A DNA stretch of 64,000 nt from Massilia sp. W12 (GCF_037300705.1 NZ_CP147776.1:3534001-3598000); one strand, 5' to 3'. Counted from the stretch's first letter, positions 16,833 to 26,274 are shown. Program-made: numbers and translations. The notes: generated by a model not told the origin, from the letters alone.

Positions 16833-17936
16833 TCACCACCGCGAAAAATGATCTTCCGTCACGCCCGGCAACTGGCGCACCGCCACCGCCGGCGCACCCG
16901 GCCAGGGCTTGACCCAGCCATTGAAATGGCCGACCGGCTGAAAATAGCGGCTGGCGGCCAAGCCCAGGTTTTTATTTTGCGCGCGCACGCCCGCCGGGAT
17001 GAATTCCAGCTCAAGCAAACCATCTTCCGTACTGATGCGCCAGGGCGCGCCGGGTTGCGCCGGATCAAATACAAAATGCGCAGGCCCCAGCGGATACAGC
17101 GCGCCATCCAGCCACAAGGCATTTTCCTGCGCGCCAAAATATCCCTGTTGCAAATTAAAGCCTATCCCCCGCGCATGCGCCGAGGCCCAGCGCCAGGATG
17201 TTTCGCGCGCCAAGGAGCCGCAAGAATAATCCAATGAAGCCACCCCGCCATCCAGCACAATCTTGCGCGCCCCCAGGCGCAACTCGCCGCGCATAGCCCA
17301 GGCTGCAGATTTTTGCGTGGCGTGCGCGCGGCGCGTGTTGGCGCCATGCTGCACTGTCCCCACCGCCAGCAAAGCCGGCGCCGCGTCCGTCGCATCCAGC
17401 TCGGCGTCAATCTGCAACTGCGCCGTATTCACCTGCAGACGGTAACGCTGGCTGCCGGCTTGATGCGCAAAGCGGATCTGTGTCCCGCCGGCGGAAAACA
17501 GGCAATCCGCGCCGGCAAATGGGGCGCCGGACAAGCGCGCCGCGAGCGGCAGTCCTTCGCGGCTGATGGCGAAAATTTCGCGTGCGCTGTCCCACTCAAA
17601 AACATACGCAAATGCTGAACTGACCCACCCCAGGTGCACCAGCGCAATGCCGCAAAACACTTCATCCGTACACAGCGCCAGATAACGCCAGCGCTTATGG
17701 CGCAAGGGACGCAGCAACGGCCCCGGCAAAAGCGAGGTATGCACCCCGCGCCAGTCCAGACGCGCCAGATCGCCGGCGAAACGGCCAAAACGCGGCATGC
17801 CATCACTGCCCAGCAAATGCGGCGGGGCCGGCGGCAGCACAAATTGCTCATGCGCGCTCAACACGGCAGCCCCCGGCAAAAGCGGATCAAATTCCAATCC
17901 TGCCGCATCTGGCGGCAGTAATAAGGTTTCACTCAT
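16833..17936 (-). CDS. DUF2804 domain protein
   Basis: About 367 residues with the DUF2804 layout: a RWRYLALCTDEVF block near the N-terminus, ASLDYSCGSLARETSWRWASA in the middle, and a C-terminal FNGWVKPWPG. The family is likely a beta-sandwich lipocalin-like fold of unknown role. GAAGG lies six bases before the ATG at 17936; another ATG is two codons upstream. The start overlaps the end of the YcaQ-like gene by a few bases. Confidence 0.88.
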   Translation of the reverse strand: MSETLLLPPDAAGLEFDPLLPGAAVLSAHEQFVLPPAPPHLLGSDGMPRFGRFAGDLARLDWRGVHTSLLPGPLLRPLRHKRWRYLALCTDEVFCGIALVHLGWVSSAFAYVFEWDSAREIFAISREGLPLAARLSGAPFAGADCLFSAGGTQIRFAHQAGSQRYRLQVNTAQLQIDAELDATDAAPALLAVGTVQHGANTRRAHATQKSAAWAMRGELRLGARKIVLDGGVASLDYSCGSLARETSWRWASAHARGIGFNLQQGYFGAQENALWLDGALYPLGPAHFVFDPAQPGAPWRISTEDGLLELEFIPAGVRAQNKNLGLAASRYFQPVGHFNGWVKPWPGAPAVAVRQLPGVTEDHFSRW

Positions 17937-19191
17937 CTTCATCCTTCAACAAATCTTCCCGTCCGGCCAGGCGCATTTGCAGCGCTTGCAACAGACTGCG
18001 GCCAAACGCGGCATCGCTGGCATACGTCAGGCTGGCCGCCGTGCAGCCATGCCAGGCGGCGCAGGCGGCAATCGCACGCGCCAGATCGGTTTGCAAAGCG
18101 GCCGATGGCTTCACTCCCGGTTCCAAATGCAGCGCCTGCAAGGCGAACACGCCTTCGCGCCGGTGCGCCTTGGCGTCCAGCCGCCCCACCAACTGCCCGC
18201 GCCGCAGCAGCGGCAGGCAAAAATAGCCATAACGGCGGCGCGCCGCCGGCGTATAACACTCGATGCGGTAATCAAAATCAAATAATTCAAGGGCGCGCTG
18301 TCTATCCCAGACCAGGGGATCGAATGGCGACAGCAGCGTGCTGTGAGTGGGACGCAAATTGGCGGCGTCTTGCAATAATGCCAGATTGTCCGGGTGCGCA
18401 TACCAGGGGCTGTGCTCACCCTCGACTTGCACTTCCAGCAATAAACCCTGCTGCGCCAGTACTGCCGGATGCGGTTGCGGCCTGGTTTTACAGTGGCGGT
18501 AATAGTCGCCCAGCCAGGCCGGCTTGGCCACACCCAGGCGCAAACAGGCGCGCAAAATGAATTCCTGCTGCGCCGCCTCGCGCGTCAGCGCTTGCGCATC
18601 GTCCCAATCCGGCAGCACGCGCGCGGCCAGATCATACACGCGCTGAAATTTTTCGCGCCGCGCGATCATCACTTCGCCACGCGTGAATAAGACTTCGAGC
18701 GCGCGTTTTTGCGGCTTCCACTCCCACCAGCCGCCGCCCTTATGCTGTTTGGCCTCAAAATCGGCGGCGCGCACCGCGCCATGCTGCTGCAAATGCTGCA
18801 AGACTTCTTGCAAGGCGTGCGGATGCTGGCGGCGCCAGTTTTCGCCGGATTTCCAGCCCATCGCCGCCGGATCCAGCATGCGGTGACGCAATAGCGCATA
18901 GTCGGCTATCGGCACGAAGCACGCTTCATGCGCCCAGTATTCAAACAAGGCGCGCTCGGCCAAAAGCTGTTCCAGCCAGCGCATATCGTAGTCACCCAGG
19001 CGGCTCCACAACACCAGATAGGGGCTGCGCGCCACCACATTGATGGTATCAATTTGCAGCACACCCATCTGCTGGATGCAAGTCAGCACATCGGCTTTGC
19101 CGGCGCGGGCGCGGCGGGGTTTGAGTAATTGCAGGCTGGCCAATTGCACCGCGCGCGCTTCGCGCCGGGAAAGTTGCAAGCGCGCACTCAT
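17929..19191 (-). CDS. Winged-helix DNA glycosylase of the YcaQ/AlkX (HTH_42) family
   Basis: 420 residues from MSARLQL (GGAG upstream). The family blocks are clear: LQIDTINVVARSPYLVLWSRLGDY, FEYWAHEACFVP, LLSPFDPLVWDR and RYGYFCLPLL. The Q46-I-D48 triad corresponds to the QxD catalytic motif described for E. coli YcaQ (AlkX), which unhooks interstrand DNA crosslinks; relatives with QxQ (AlkZ) handle azinomycin-type adducts. Three winged-helix units are expected. It would protect DNA against nitrogen-mustard-like damage. Confidence 0.9.
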   Translation of the reverse strand: MSARLQLSRREARAVQLASLQLLKPRRARAGKADVLTCIQQMGVLQIDTINVVARSPYLVLWSRLGDYDMRWLEQLLAERALFEYWAHEACFVPIADYALLRHRMLDPAAMGWKSGENWRRQHPHALQEVLQHLQQHGAVRAADFEAKQHKGGGWWEWKPQKRALEVLFTRGEVMIARREKFQRVYDLAARVLPDWDDAQALTREAAQQEFILRACLRLGVAKPAWLGDYYRHCKTRPQPHPAVLAQQGLLLEVQVEGEHSPWYAHPDNLALLQDAANLRPTHSTLLSPFDPLVWDRQRALELFDFDYRIECYTPAARRRYGYFCLPLLRRGQLVGRLDAKAHRREGVFALQALHLEPGVKPSAALQTDLARAIAACAAWHGCTAASLTYASDAAFGRSLLQALQMRLAGREDLLKDEDE

Positions 19192-19273
19192 CGCCGCGCT
19201 CCACTGCCGCACAGAATAGGAAAATCAACAGAAATCATCATGAAGAAAGGAAGATTGTTGCGCGGCAAGGCGA

Positions 19274-20023
19274 TCAGCGCCGCCGCATTGGCTCCGGGTC
19301 CGGCGAGAATCCGGCGGCCATGCGCGGCCAGATCATCACCCGCAATTCACCCAGGCCGCTGATACCGCCCTCCAGTAAATCGCCCTCTTGCACCTCGGCC
19401 ACCCCTTCCGGGCTGCCGGTAAAGATCAAGTCGCCTTGCTTTAATTCAAAAAAACGTGACAGTTGTTCGATGGTGTCGGGCACATTCCAGATCAGCTTAT
19501 CAATATTGCTGCGCTGCCGTTTGGCCCCGTTCACATTCAGCCAGATTTCCCCTTCCTGCAGGGGGCCGGTTTGGCTGATCGGATAAATCGGCCCGATCGG
19601 CGCCGCATGGTCAAAGCCTTTCGCGGTACACCAGGAGCCGCCCATGCGGCGCGCCTCGATTTGCAAATCGCGCCGCGTCATATCCAAACCCACCGCATAA
19701 CCCCACACATAGTCCATCGCCAGCGCAGCGGGAATTTCAAATCCATCCTTGCCTATCGCCACCACCAGTTCGATTTCGTGGTGCAGGTCGTGGGTTTGCG
19801 GCGGGTATGGCATCTGCCCCACCGCCCCGGCTGGCACCGGCAACACAGCGTCTGCCGGCTTGGTGAAGAAAAAAGGCGCGTCCCGCCCGCTGCCGCCCAT
19901 TTCAATGGCGTATTTTGCATAATTGCGGCCAACGCAATAAATTCTGTGGACAGGAAAGAGTTCATGTGCGCGCCCGGCAACCGGAACAGCGGCGGGCGGC
20001 AAAGGCGGAAACACATACGGCAT
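19274..20023 (-). CDS. Fumarylacetoacetate hydrolase (FAH) family protein
   Basis: 249 residues with the FAHD1-like core: YCVGRNYAKYAIEMG, PFFFTKPADAV, HHEIELVVAIGK (metal ligands Glu-x-Glu), KGFDHAAPIGP and LIFTGSPEGVAEVQEGD. These enzymes act on acyl-pyruvates or oxaloacetate using Mg2+. AGGAG precedes the ATG. It stands alone between the YcaQ-like gene and the divergent ATPase cassette. Confidence 0.93.
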   Translation of the reverse strand: MPYVFPPLPPAAVPVAGRAHELFPVHRIYCVGRNYAKYAIEMGGSGRDAPFFFTKPADAVLPVPAGAVGQMPYPPQTHDLHHEIELVVAIGKDGFEIPAALAMDYVWGYAVGLDMTRRDLQIEARRMGGSWCTAKGFDHAAPIGPIYPISQTGPLQEGEIWLNVNGAKRQRSNIDKLIWNVPDTIEQLSRFFELKQGDLIFTGSPEGVAEVQEGDLLEGGISGLGELRVMIWPRMAAGFSPDPEPMRRR

Positions 20024-20152
20024 CGCGAACTCCTGGTGAGGGCGTGGGGAAGATTATGCCATTGTCTGCGCGGCTTGCGGCTTTTGCCACCGAACTTGCT
20101 GTGTCCAGGGCATTCCGCTACCATCATAACTCCCGGTTTCGTGGAGTGTGAA

Positions 20153-20941
20153 GTGAGCCTTGCTCTATCTCAGTTTCAAACCGCTCTCAACAGCCTTGCG
20201 CCCGCCACGGCTGCAGTGGTGCAACAATCTTTTGCACTGCTGGATGCGCAATTGCAAGCCAATGCGCATAGCGAAAATGTTCTTCCATCGTCTGACTTTA
20301 TCTCACTTTTGCAACGTTTCGCCGACGAACTTGGCGCCAGCGCGCCCGACCCCAGCCAAGCCAAACAAGCTTGGTGCGCCGCCTGCTACGCGCATGGGCG
20401 CAGAGGGCGTGTGATGCCAACGGCAACGGCCCCAATCATGCTGGGCCGGGTCAACACCGTAAAAAATCAGGCAAGGTGGATTAATCAAAGCCCGGCTTCC
20501 AAATTCAATGCAGACGAAGCGAAAGAGTTTTTGCTCGATGAAGAGCATGACCCGGATTTTATTGCCGCCTTGCGCCAGGCATCGCTTGGCAAATACAACC
20601 TGTGGGCAACATTTGACGAGCGTGACAGCGCACGCAATCCATTTACCGGCTTGCCACAAAATTATGCCGGCATCACTGCCGCGCTGGGCTTGAATATGAC
20701 CGAACCCATCATTACTTTGGTATGGGAACATCGTCTGGCCGGTGCGCCAGCCTTGCACCGGCCCACCATTGCCGATGCGGCGGAAAATCCGCTGTTCCGC
20801 CCGCATGGCGATGCAGATGCATTTTGGGGTTACACTTACCCCAGGCCATATGCCACGCCATTGCCGCCTATGCCGGAAGTGGTGTTGCAGGAAATTAGCG
20901 GCGCCGGTCTGCAGTTGCCATATAAAACGTTTAAGAGCTAA
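20153..20941 (+). CDS. Unknown protein, first gene of the KGGVGR-ATPase cassette
   Basis: 262 residues from a GTG at 20153 with GGAG six bases upstream; the frame stays open far upstream but no better start is seen. I recognise no domain. The N-terminal 100 residues look helical (FQTALNSLAPATAAVVQQSFALLDAQL), and a WCAACYAHG segment follows. The C-terminal half has a compact pattern with many aromatic residues (WATFDERDSARNPFTGLPQNY, ADAFWGYTYPRPYATPLPP). It lies 9 bases before the next gene and is the likely specificity or effector partner of the ATPase; that role is inference. Confidence 0.8.
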   Translation: MSLALSQFQTALNSLAPATAAVVQQSFALLDAQLQANAHSENVLPSSDFISLLQRFADELGASAPDPSQAKQAWCAACYAHGRRGRVMPTATAPIMLGRVNTVKNQARWINQSPASKFNADEAKEFLLDEEHDPDFIAALRQASLGKYNLWATFDERDSARNPFTGLPQNYAGITAALGLNMTEPIITLVWEHRLAGAPALHRPTIADAAENPLFRPHGDADAFWGYTYPRPYATPLPPMPEVVLQEISGAGLQLPYKTFKS

Positions 20942-20950
20942 GGGCAAACA

Positions 20951-21760
20951 GTGAGTACGCATCCCCTCGACGACTATGATCATGCGCAAATCAGCGCCTG
21001 GCTGAGGCAAGCGCTGCATGGCAAGGCAGCCCTGCCCCGCGTCTTGCCGGACGAGGCTGCGCATTTGGCCCTGATGCGCCTGGAGCTGACACTGCAAGCG
21101 CATACCCGACGTTCTTTGCAGCAGGCCTGCAAGGATTTATTGCGCGAGTTTTGCCACAGCGCGCAAGGCGACAGCCTCTATTTGCATGAATTGCTGGGAC
21201 TGGTTGACCAGTATAAAGATCATGAACAAATCCACCTGCTGCTTGGTTTGGTGGCGCGCTTTCCAGACTTGCCCTGTTTGCCCCTGCCCATCAAAAATGC
21301 GGTGTTGAGCGTACTCAGCATGCACACCACACCGCAGCCGCTTACTTTTTGGCGTGACGTGTTGCAACAAGACCCATATTTTGCCGCGCGCGCGATTTCG
21401 GGCGCTTTGGCCAGCGATAAAATGCAGGCGTTGGATTTACTGCCGCTGATGCCAGATGATGCAGAAGAAGGCGGCGCGACCAAACTGAAGCTGAACCGGG
21501 CCTGGAAAACCATGGAATTTGAGCAGCGCGAACGTTTTGTGCAGGCGATTCAAGCCATCTTACCGTCTTGCCGCGCCAAGTTTGCCACACCAATTGCGGC
21601 TTGGCTGGAAACCAAACAGCCGATACCTGCGCCGCCGTCAAACGCGCGCCGCGATGTCTGCCACAACCCTACTTTACTGTCCGCACTGCAAACATATCTT
21701 TCTGGTGAGCAGTTCAATCAGCAACGACTTTCAATTGGCGCCCCCCGCCTGTCTGCATGA
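20951..21760 (+). CDS. Unknown helical protein, second gene of the KGGVGR-ATPase cassette
   Basis: 269 residues with a GTG start. It is rich in Leu, Ala and Gln and probably all-helical, with HEAT- or TPR-like spacing (LHELLGLVDQYKDHEQIHLLLGLVARF), but no clear repeat register. Its stop overlaps the ATPase start by four bases (ATGA), so the two products are made together. I find no catalytic motif. Confidence 0.8.
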   Translation: MSTHPLDDYDHAQISAWLRQALHGKAALPRVLPDEAAHLALMRLELTLQAHTRRSLQQACKDLLREFCHSAQGDSLYLHELLGLVDQYKDHEQIHLLLGLVARFPDLPCLPLPIKNAVLSVLSMHTTPQPLTFWRDVLQQDPYFAARAISGALASDKMQALDLLPLMPDDAEEGGATKLKLNRAWKTMEFEQRERFVQAIQAILPSCRAKFATPIAAWLETKQPIPAPPSNARRDVCHNPTLLSALQTYLSGEQFNQQRLSIGAPRLSA

Positions 21761-24700
21761 ACATGACTGAAAACCCGATACTCGCGCGCTTTATTACCTT
21801 TTACTCTTTCAAGGGCGGGGTGGGCCGCAGCATGGCGCTGATTAACTGCGCCGCCTTACTGGCCAAACGCGGTTTTCGCGTGCTGGTGATTGATATGGAT
21901 TTGGAAGCGCCCGGCCTGTCCTTTTTGCTGCGCAAAAACATGGGTGAGCAAACCCAATCTGGCGTCACCGATTTGCTGTTGGACGCGCTTGCGCGTGGCA
22001 GCGAGGCGGATTTATTTGCTGCGGATATGCAGCAAGTCATTGCGCAATACAGCAATGAATTTGCACTCACAGAATGCCATGCCGAAGGCAGTTTGCGCAT
22101 CATGCCCGCAGGCAAGCTGAATCAGGACTATACCGCCAACTTTGAAAAACTCAATTTGCGGCAACTGTATGAAGATGGCGTGGGCGAACCCTTGATTCGC
22201 GCCTTGAAGAAAAAACTCGCCGAAAGCGGAGAGCTGGATTATGTATTGGTGGACAGCCGCACCGGCTTTTCGGATGAAGCTGGCGTCTGCACGCGCGATT
22301 TGGCTGACTATTTGATTGTATTGAGTGGCTTGAATCAACAAAACATTGAAGGCGCCAGCAGCTTTTTACGCCAACTGCGTATTGGCAGTGCGGGACAGGC
22401 TAAGTTTGACATCGTGCTCAGCCCGGTACCCAATGGCGAAGACGATTTATGCGCCCAGCGCAAGGCCCAGGCGCAGCAAGCCTTTGATGAAGCCTGGGGC
22501 GGCGCGCTCAAGCTGGAACTGGAGATTCCCTATCACCCGCGTTTGGCCCTGACGGAAGAGCCGCATGTATCACGGCAAAGCAAGGGATATTTAAGCGAGG
22601 CGTATCAAAAAATTGAGCGGCAGGTTTTGCGCGGGGTTGGGCATGACAAACAAAGTTTAATGCAAACTTGCCTGCATGCACTCAAGATAAAGAATTATGT
22701 GCATGCTTTGCAAGCCGCCGCCGTCTTGCAAAAAATGGATGTGTCCGGGGAAGCACTGGTTGCTTTGATTTTCAGGCTTTTCGTAAAGTTCGAAAATGTC
22801 AGCGCCCCTCTGCAGATCAAATCCGATCTGCCGGAATTGCCAGCGATACTGGGGCACGAAGCAGGCCGGCAATTTATCCGTTTTTTAATAGCGCATGTCT
22901 CGTTTGATATCAATATTGATGTTGGCAAGATGATGCTCACCCGACTCAATGAGCTTGATGCTGAGCTGACTATAGATTTGTTGAAGAGATGGTGTGCAGC
23001 AAAGCCTGAGGATGCGCGTGTTTTGGGCGCCTATGCCTATTTTTTAGAAAAGCAAGGCGATCTGACCCAAGCGCAAGCGTTTTACCTGCGCGCCATTGAG
23101 GTGGATCCAGATGATGCAGACAACCTTGGCAACTACGCCCTCATGCTCGAAAAGCAAGGCGATCTACCCCAAGCACAAGCGTTTTACCTGCGCGCCATTG
23201 AGGCGGATGCCAAGCACGCGAACAACCTTGGCAACTACGCCAGTTTATTGCACGAACAAGGCGATCTGACCCAAGCACAAGCGTTTTACCTGCGCGCGAT
23301 TGAGGCGGATCCCAAGCACGCGAACAACCTTGGCAACTACGCCCTCATGCTCGAAAAGCAAAGCGATCTACCCCAAGCACAAGCGTTTTACCTGCGCGCC
23401 ATTGAGGCGGATCCCAAGCACGCGATCTGCCTTGGCAACTACGCCCTCATGCTGCAGAAGCAAGGCGATCTGACCCAAGCACAAGCGTTTTACCTGCGCG
23501 CCATTGAGGCCGATCCAGATGATGCAGACCACCTTGGCAACTACGCCGATTTTCTGGAAAAGCAAGGCGATCTGCCCCAAGCACAAGCGTTTTACCTGCG
23601 CGCCATTGAGGCCGATCCCAAGCACACGAACAACCTTGGCAGCTACGCCCTCATGCTGCAAAAGCAAGGCGATCTGCCCCAAGCGCAAGCGTTTTACCTG
23701 CGCGCCATTGAGGCGGATCCCAAGCACGCGATCTGCCTTGGCAACTACGCCCTCATGCTCGAAAAGCAAGGCGATCTACCCCAAGCACAAGCGTTTTACC
23801 TGCGCGCCATTGAGGTGGATCCAGATGATGCAGACAACCTTGGCAACTACGCCCTCATGCTCGAAAAGCAAGGCGATCTGACCCAAGCGCAAGCTTTTTA
23901 CCTGCGCGCCATTGAGGCGGATCCCAAGCACGCAGACATTCTTGGCAACTACGCCAATTTCCTGCACAAACAAGGCGATCTGCCCCAAGCGCAAGCTTTT
24001 TACCTGCGCGCCATTGAGGCGGATCCAAATGATGCAGGCAACCTTGGCAACTACGCCCTCATGCTGGAAAAGCAAGGCGATCTGCCCCAAGCGCAAGCGT
24101 TTTACCTGCGCGCCATTGAGGCGGATCCCAAGCACGCAGGCATTCTTGGTAACTACGCCCTCATGCTGCAAAAGCAAGGCGATCTGCCCCAAGCACAAGC
24201 GTTTTACCTGCGCGCCATTGAGGCGGATCCCAAGCACGCAGGAATTCTTGGTAACTACACTCTCATGCTCGAAAAGCAAGGCGATCTACCCCAAGCACAA
24301 GCGTTTTACCTGCGCGCCATTGAGGCGGAACCCAAGCACGCAGGCATTCTTGGTAACTACGCCATCATTCTCGAAAAGCAAGGCGATCTGCCCCAAGCAC
24401 AAGCGTTTTACCTGCGCGCCATTGAGGCGGATCCCAAGCACGCAGGAATTCTTGGTAACTATGCCATCATGCTCGAAAAGCAAGGCGATCTGCCACAAGC
24501 ACAAGCGTTTTACCTGCGCGCCATTGAGGCGGATCCCAAGCATCCAAACAACCTTTGCAACTACGGCCAGCTTTTATCAGCGCAAGGTGAGTTTGCAAAA
24601 GGCGAAGAAACCCTATTGCAAGCATCGCAATATTTTAATGAAACCGATGCCGCCAATCGTGCCGAAACGCATTATGCACTGTGGTTGACCCAACGCATGC

Positions 24701-24921
24701 AAGGCAAAGACGCCAGCGCCAGTTTGCGCGTTTTTCATTCCTGCCTGATGCAAAATTTTGCACGCTACAACTGGAATTTTGACGCCATGTTGGCGCAAGC
24801 ACGTCAGCGCTTATCAGCCTCCGAAATGGAATTCGCGCAAGCCTTAGCGGCGGCGTTTTTAGATGCGGATAAAGTCAGCGCACTCGATGCATTTGCTGAC
24901 TGGCGTGATGTGAGCGTCTAA
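21757..24921 (+). CDS. KGGVGR-type ParA/MinD-like ATPase fused to a long TPR array
   Basis: 1054 residues. The deviant Walker A is K19-G-G-V-G-R-S25, followed by VLVIDMDLEAPGLS (43-55) and a LVDSRTGFSDEAG segment, as in SIMIBI-class ParA/MinD proteins with Arg in place of the usual Lys/Thr. Residues about 300-426 form a linker. Fifteen nearly identical 34-residue TPRs span 427-936, with a degenerate sixteenth, then a helical tail. KGGVGR ATPases with repeat domains are known parts of proposed NTP-dependent conflict systems. Translation is coupled to the upstream gene. The substrate is unknown. Confidence 0.88.
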   Translation: MNMTENPILARFITFYSFKGGVGRSMALINCAALLAKRGFRVLVIDMDLEAPGLSFLLRKNMGEQTQSGVTDLLLDALARGSEADLFAADMQQVIAQYSNEFALTECHAEGSLRIMPAGKLNQDYTANFEKLNLRQLYEDGVGEPLIRALKKKLAESGELDYVLVDSRTGFSDEAGVCTRDLADYLIVLSGLNQQNIEGASSFLRQLRIGSAGQAKFDIVLSPVPNGEDDLCAQRKAQAQQAFDEAWGGALKLELEIPYHPRLALTEEPHVSRQSKGYLSEAYQKIERQVLRGVGHDKQSLMQTCLHALKIKNYVHALQAAAVLQKMDVSGEALVALIFRLFVKFENVSAPLQIKSDLPELPAILGHEAGRQFIRFLIAHVSFDINIDVGKMMLTRLNELDAELTIDLLKRWCAAKPEDARVLGAYAYFLEKQGDLTQAQAFYLRAIEVDPDDADNLGNYALMLEKQGDLPQAQAFYLRAIEADAKHANNLGNYASLLHEQGDLTQAQAFYLRAIEADPKHANNLGNYALMLEKQSDLPQAQAFYLRAIEADPKHAICLGNYALMLQKQGDLTQAQAFYLRAIEADPDDADHLGNYADFLEKQGDLPQAQAFYLRAIEADPKHTNNLGSYALMLQKQGDLPQAQAFYLRAIEADPKHAICLGNYALMLEKQGDLPQAQAFYLRAIEVDPDDADNLGNYALMLEKQGDLTQAQAFYLRAIEADPKHADILGNYANFLHKQGDLPQAQAFYLRAIEADPNDAGNLGNYALMLEKQGDLPQAQAFYLRAIEADPKHAGILGNYALMLQKQGDLPQAQAFYLRAIEADPKHAGILGNYTLMLEKQGDLPQAQAFYLRAIEAEPKHAGILGNYAIILEKQGDLPQAQAFYLRAIEADPKHAGILGNYAIMLEKQGDLPQAQAFYLRAIEADPKHPNNLCNYGQLLSAQGEFAKGEETLLQASQYFNETDAANRAETHYALWLTQRMQGKDASASLRVFHSCLMQNFARYNWNFDAMLAQARQRLSASEMEFAQALAAAFLDADKVSALDAFADWRDVSV
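23035..24564 (+). repeat. Fifteen tandem 102-bp TPR-coding repeats
   Basis: Fifteen head-to-tail units of exactly 102 bp encode the consensus QAQAFYLRAIEADPKHA with a few variable positions (ADPKHAG, ADPKHAN, VDPDDAD, the LEK/LQK/LHK start). DNA identity between units is very high, including synonymous sites, which points to recent duplication or gene conversion. A sixteenth unit from 24565 is degenerate. Confidence 0.95.
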
Positions 24922-25035
24922 GCTGGCGCCGGTTTCAAGACTAAGCGGCCAAGATTGATTCCTTGCGCTTTGCTGGCAAAGCCCCTCCCCGCCTGACATC
25001 AGCGCCAATCCCCTCGTTACTTGCTGCAAACTGTG

Positions 25036-25046
25036 CCCCCCCCCCC
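25036..25046 (+). repeat. Homopolymer of eleven C upstream of a membrane-protein gene
   Basis: Eleven consecutive C lie 113 bases before the ATG at 25160, within the 238-bp gap (24922-25159) after the ATPase gene. Such tracts can slip during replication; here it is non-coding. The rest of the gap shows no gene. Confidence 0.9.
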
Positions 25047-25159
25047 TGCTTATACCCCCTCCTGCCGCATATTGTTGCAATCAGCGGCAATCAGCATGCC
25101 GCCAGCCTTCCGCACACTGCTATCATTGCCAGCCTTACCCCCTTCATGAGAGCTGAAAA

Positions 25160-25789
25160 ATGAGCCCCACCAGTCAACACAGCCTGTCCGTGCTGCGCGA
25201 TGGCAGCCAGATGGGCTGGCATATGATTCCTTTGTTATTGCTCGTGATCTATGCCTATGCGCGCGAAGCGGATCAGGGCAATTGGTCGCGCGTGCTGGCG
25301 GCGCTGGCGTTTTGGGCCATGGATTGGTTGAATGAAATCATGAACGGGCTGGTGTTTCATTTCACGCAGTTTGCGCCGATCTGGGGGATTGGGCACCCCT
25401 CTTCCTACCTGATTTTCATGGGCTTGAATCTGGAAATCGCTTTCAATTTCGCCTTGATGGGTTTGGTCGCCACCATGCTGCTGCCCAAAGATCCGGGCAT
25501 GAAAATCCTGGGCGTGAATAACCGTTTGCTGTTTGCCGTGGTGAATGCCGCGCTGTGCGTGATGGTGGAACTGGCTTTACATCACTGGGGCATGCTGGTG
25601 TGGGAATGGCCCTGGTGGGGGGCCGCATTTCCTTTGCCGATTTTACTGTTTGGCTATCTGCCCTTTTTTCTGGTTGGGTATTGGGTGTATGACATGCCAT
25701 GCCGCAAACGGCAGGTAAAAGTGGTGGCGGCGCTGTATTCCCTGGTCTTTTGCCTGGCGGCTGGCGGCATTGGACTGGGATGGATATGA
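25160..25789 (+). CDS. Integral membrane protein, function unknown
   Basis: 209 residues with about six hydrophobic segments (near 20-35, 44-65, 80-105, 120-140, 152-175, 185-205). Two conserved-looking motifs lie between them: WAMDWLNEIMNGLVFH and GMGLNLEIAFNFALMG-like. I recognise no named family. It stands between the ATPase cassette and a SnoaL-like gene without clear operon structure. Confidence 0.75.
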   Translation: MSPTSQHSLSVLRDGSQMGWHMIPLLLLVIYAYAREADQGNWSRVLAALAFWAMDWLNEIMNGLVFHFTQFAPIWGIGHPSSYLIFMGLNLEIAFNFALMGLVATMLLPKDPGMKILGVNNRLLFAVVNAALCVMVELALHHWGMLVWEWPWWGAAFPLPILLFGYLPFFLVGYWVYDMPCRKRQVKVVAALYSLVFCLAAGGIGLGWI

Positions 25790-25863
25790 TTGGACTTCAC
25801 AACACATTACATGCATATATGTTATAATTTCATCACTTGTATGTTTTGTTTTATGAGGGACAC

Positions 25864-26244
25864 ATGTCTGGCTATCATCATTTATTGGAACGGTTCTGGG
25901 ATTGCAGCAATCGGCGCGACTGGCAAGGTTTGCAGGTCTTGCTCAGCCCGGAATTACATTACCGCTTGCCGCAAACGCGCGAGCGGCTTGATAGCGATCA
26001 AAGTCTGCTGGAGTTGTTCAGCACCTGGCCCGGTGATTGGGAATGCAAAATTGAGGAACTGGTGGTGGATGGCGTGCGCGGTGTGACGCGGATTGCCTTT
26101 CATCCACAGCGCGGCAAACCTGAGCACGAATTGGGCATCAGTTTTTTCCGCTTTGAAAATGATGTGATTGCTGAAATCGTTGAGTTCTGGCCGGTGGCGT
26201 ATGAGCCGCCGCAACGTTTGTGCCAGGCGCTGCGGCGTTATTAA
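25864..26244 (+). CDS. SnoaL/NTF2-like protein
   Basis: 126 residues from ATG 25864, preceded by GAGGGACAC. The pattern (HHLLERFWDCSNRRDWQGLQVLLSPELHYRLPQTRE, then ISFFRFENDVIAEIVEFW) is the cone-shaped alpha+beta fold of SnoaL-like proteins; the catalytic or ligand role is unknown. An upstream in-frame ATG (25837) is possible but less likely. Confidence 0.78.
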   Translation: MSGYHHLLERFWDCSNRRDWQGLQVLLSPELHYRLPQTRERLDSDQSLLELFSTWPGDWECKIEELVVDGVRGVTRIAFHPQRGKPEHELGISFFRFENDVIAEIVEFWPVAYEPPQRLCQALRRY

Positions 26245-26274
26245 GCCGCTTCCCGGCTGCGCCAGCCGGCCAAG

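Noticed and set aside
19463-20152. Upstream extension of the first cassette gene
   Set aside because: The open frame overlaps the FAH gene on the other strand, while the GTG at 20153 has a good ribosome site.
23035-24564. CRISPR or non-coding satellite
   Set aside because: The 102-bp units have no spacers, keep one reading frame and encode canonical TPRs.
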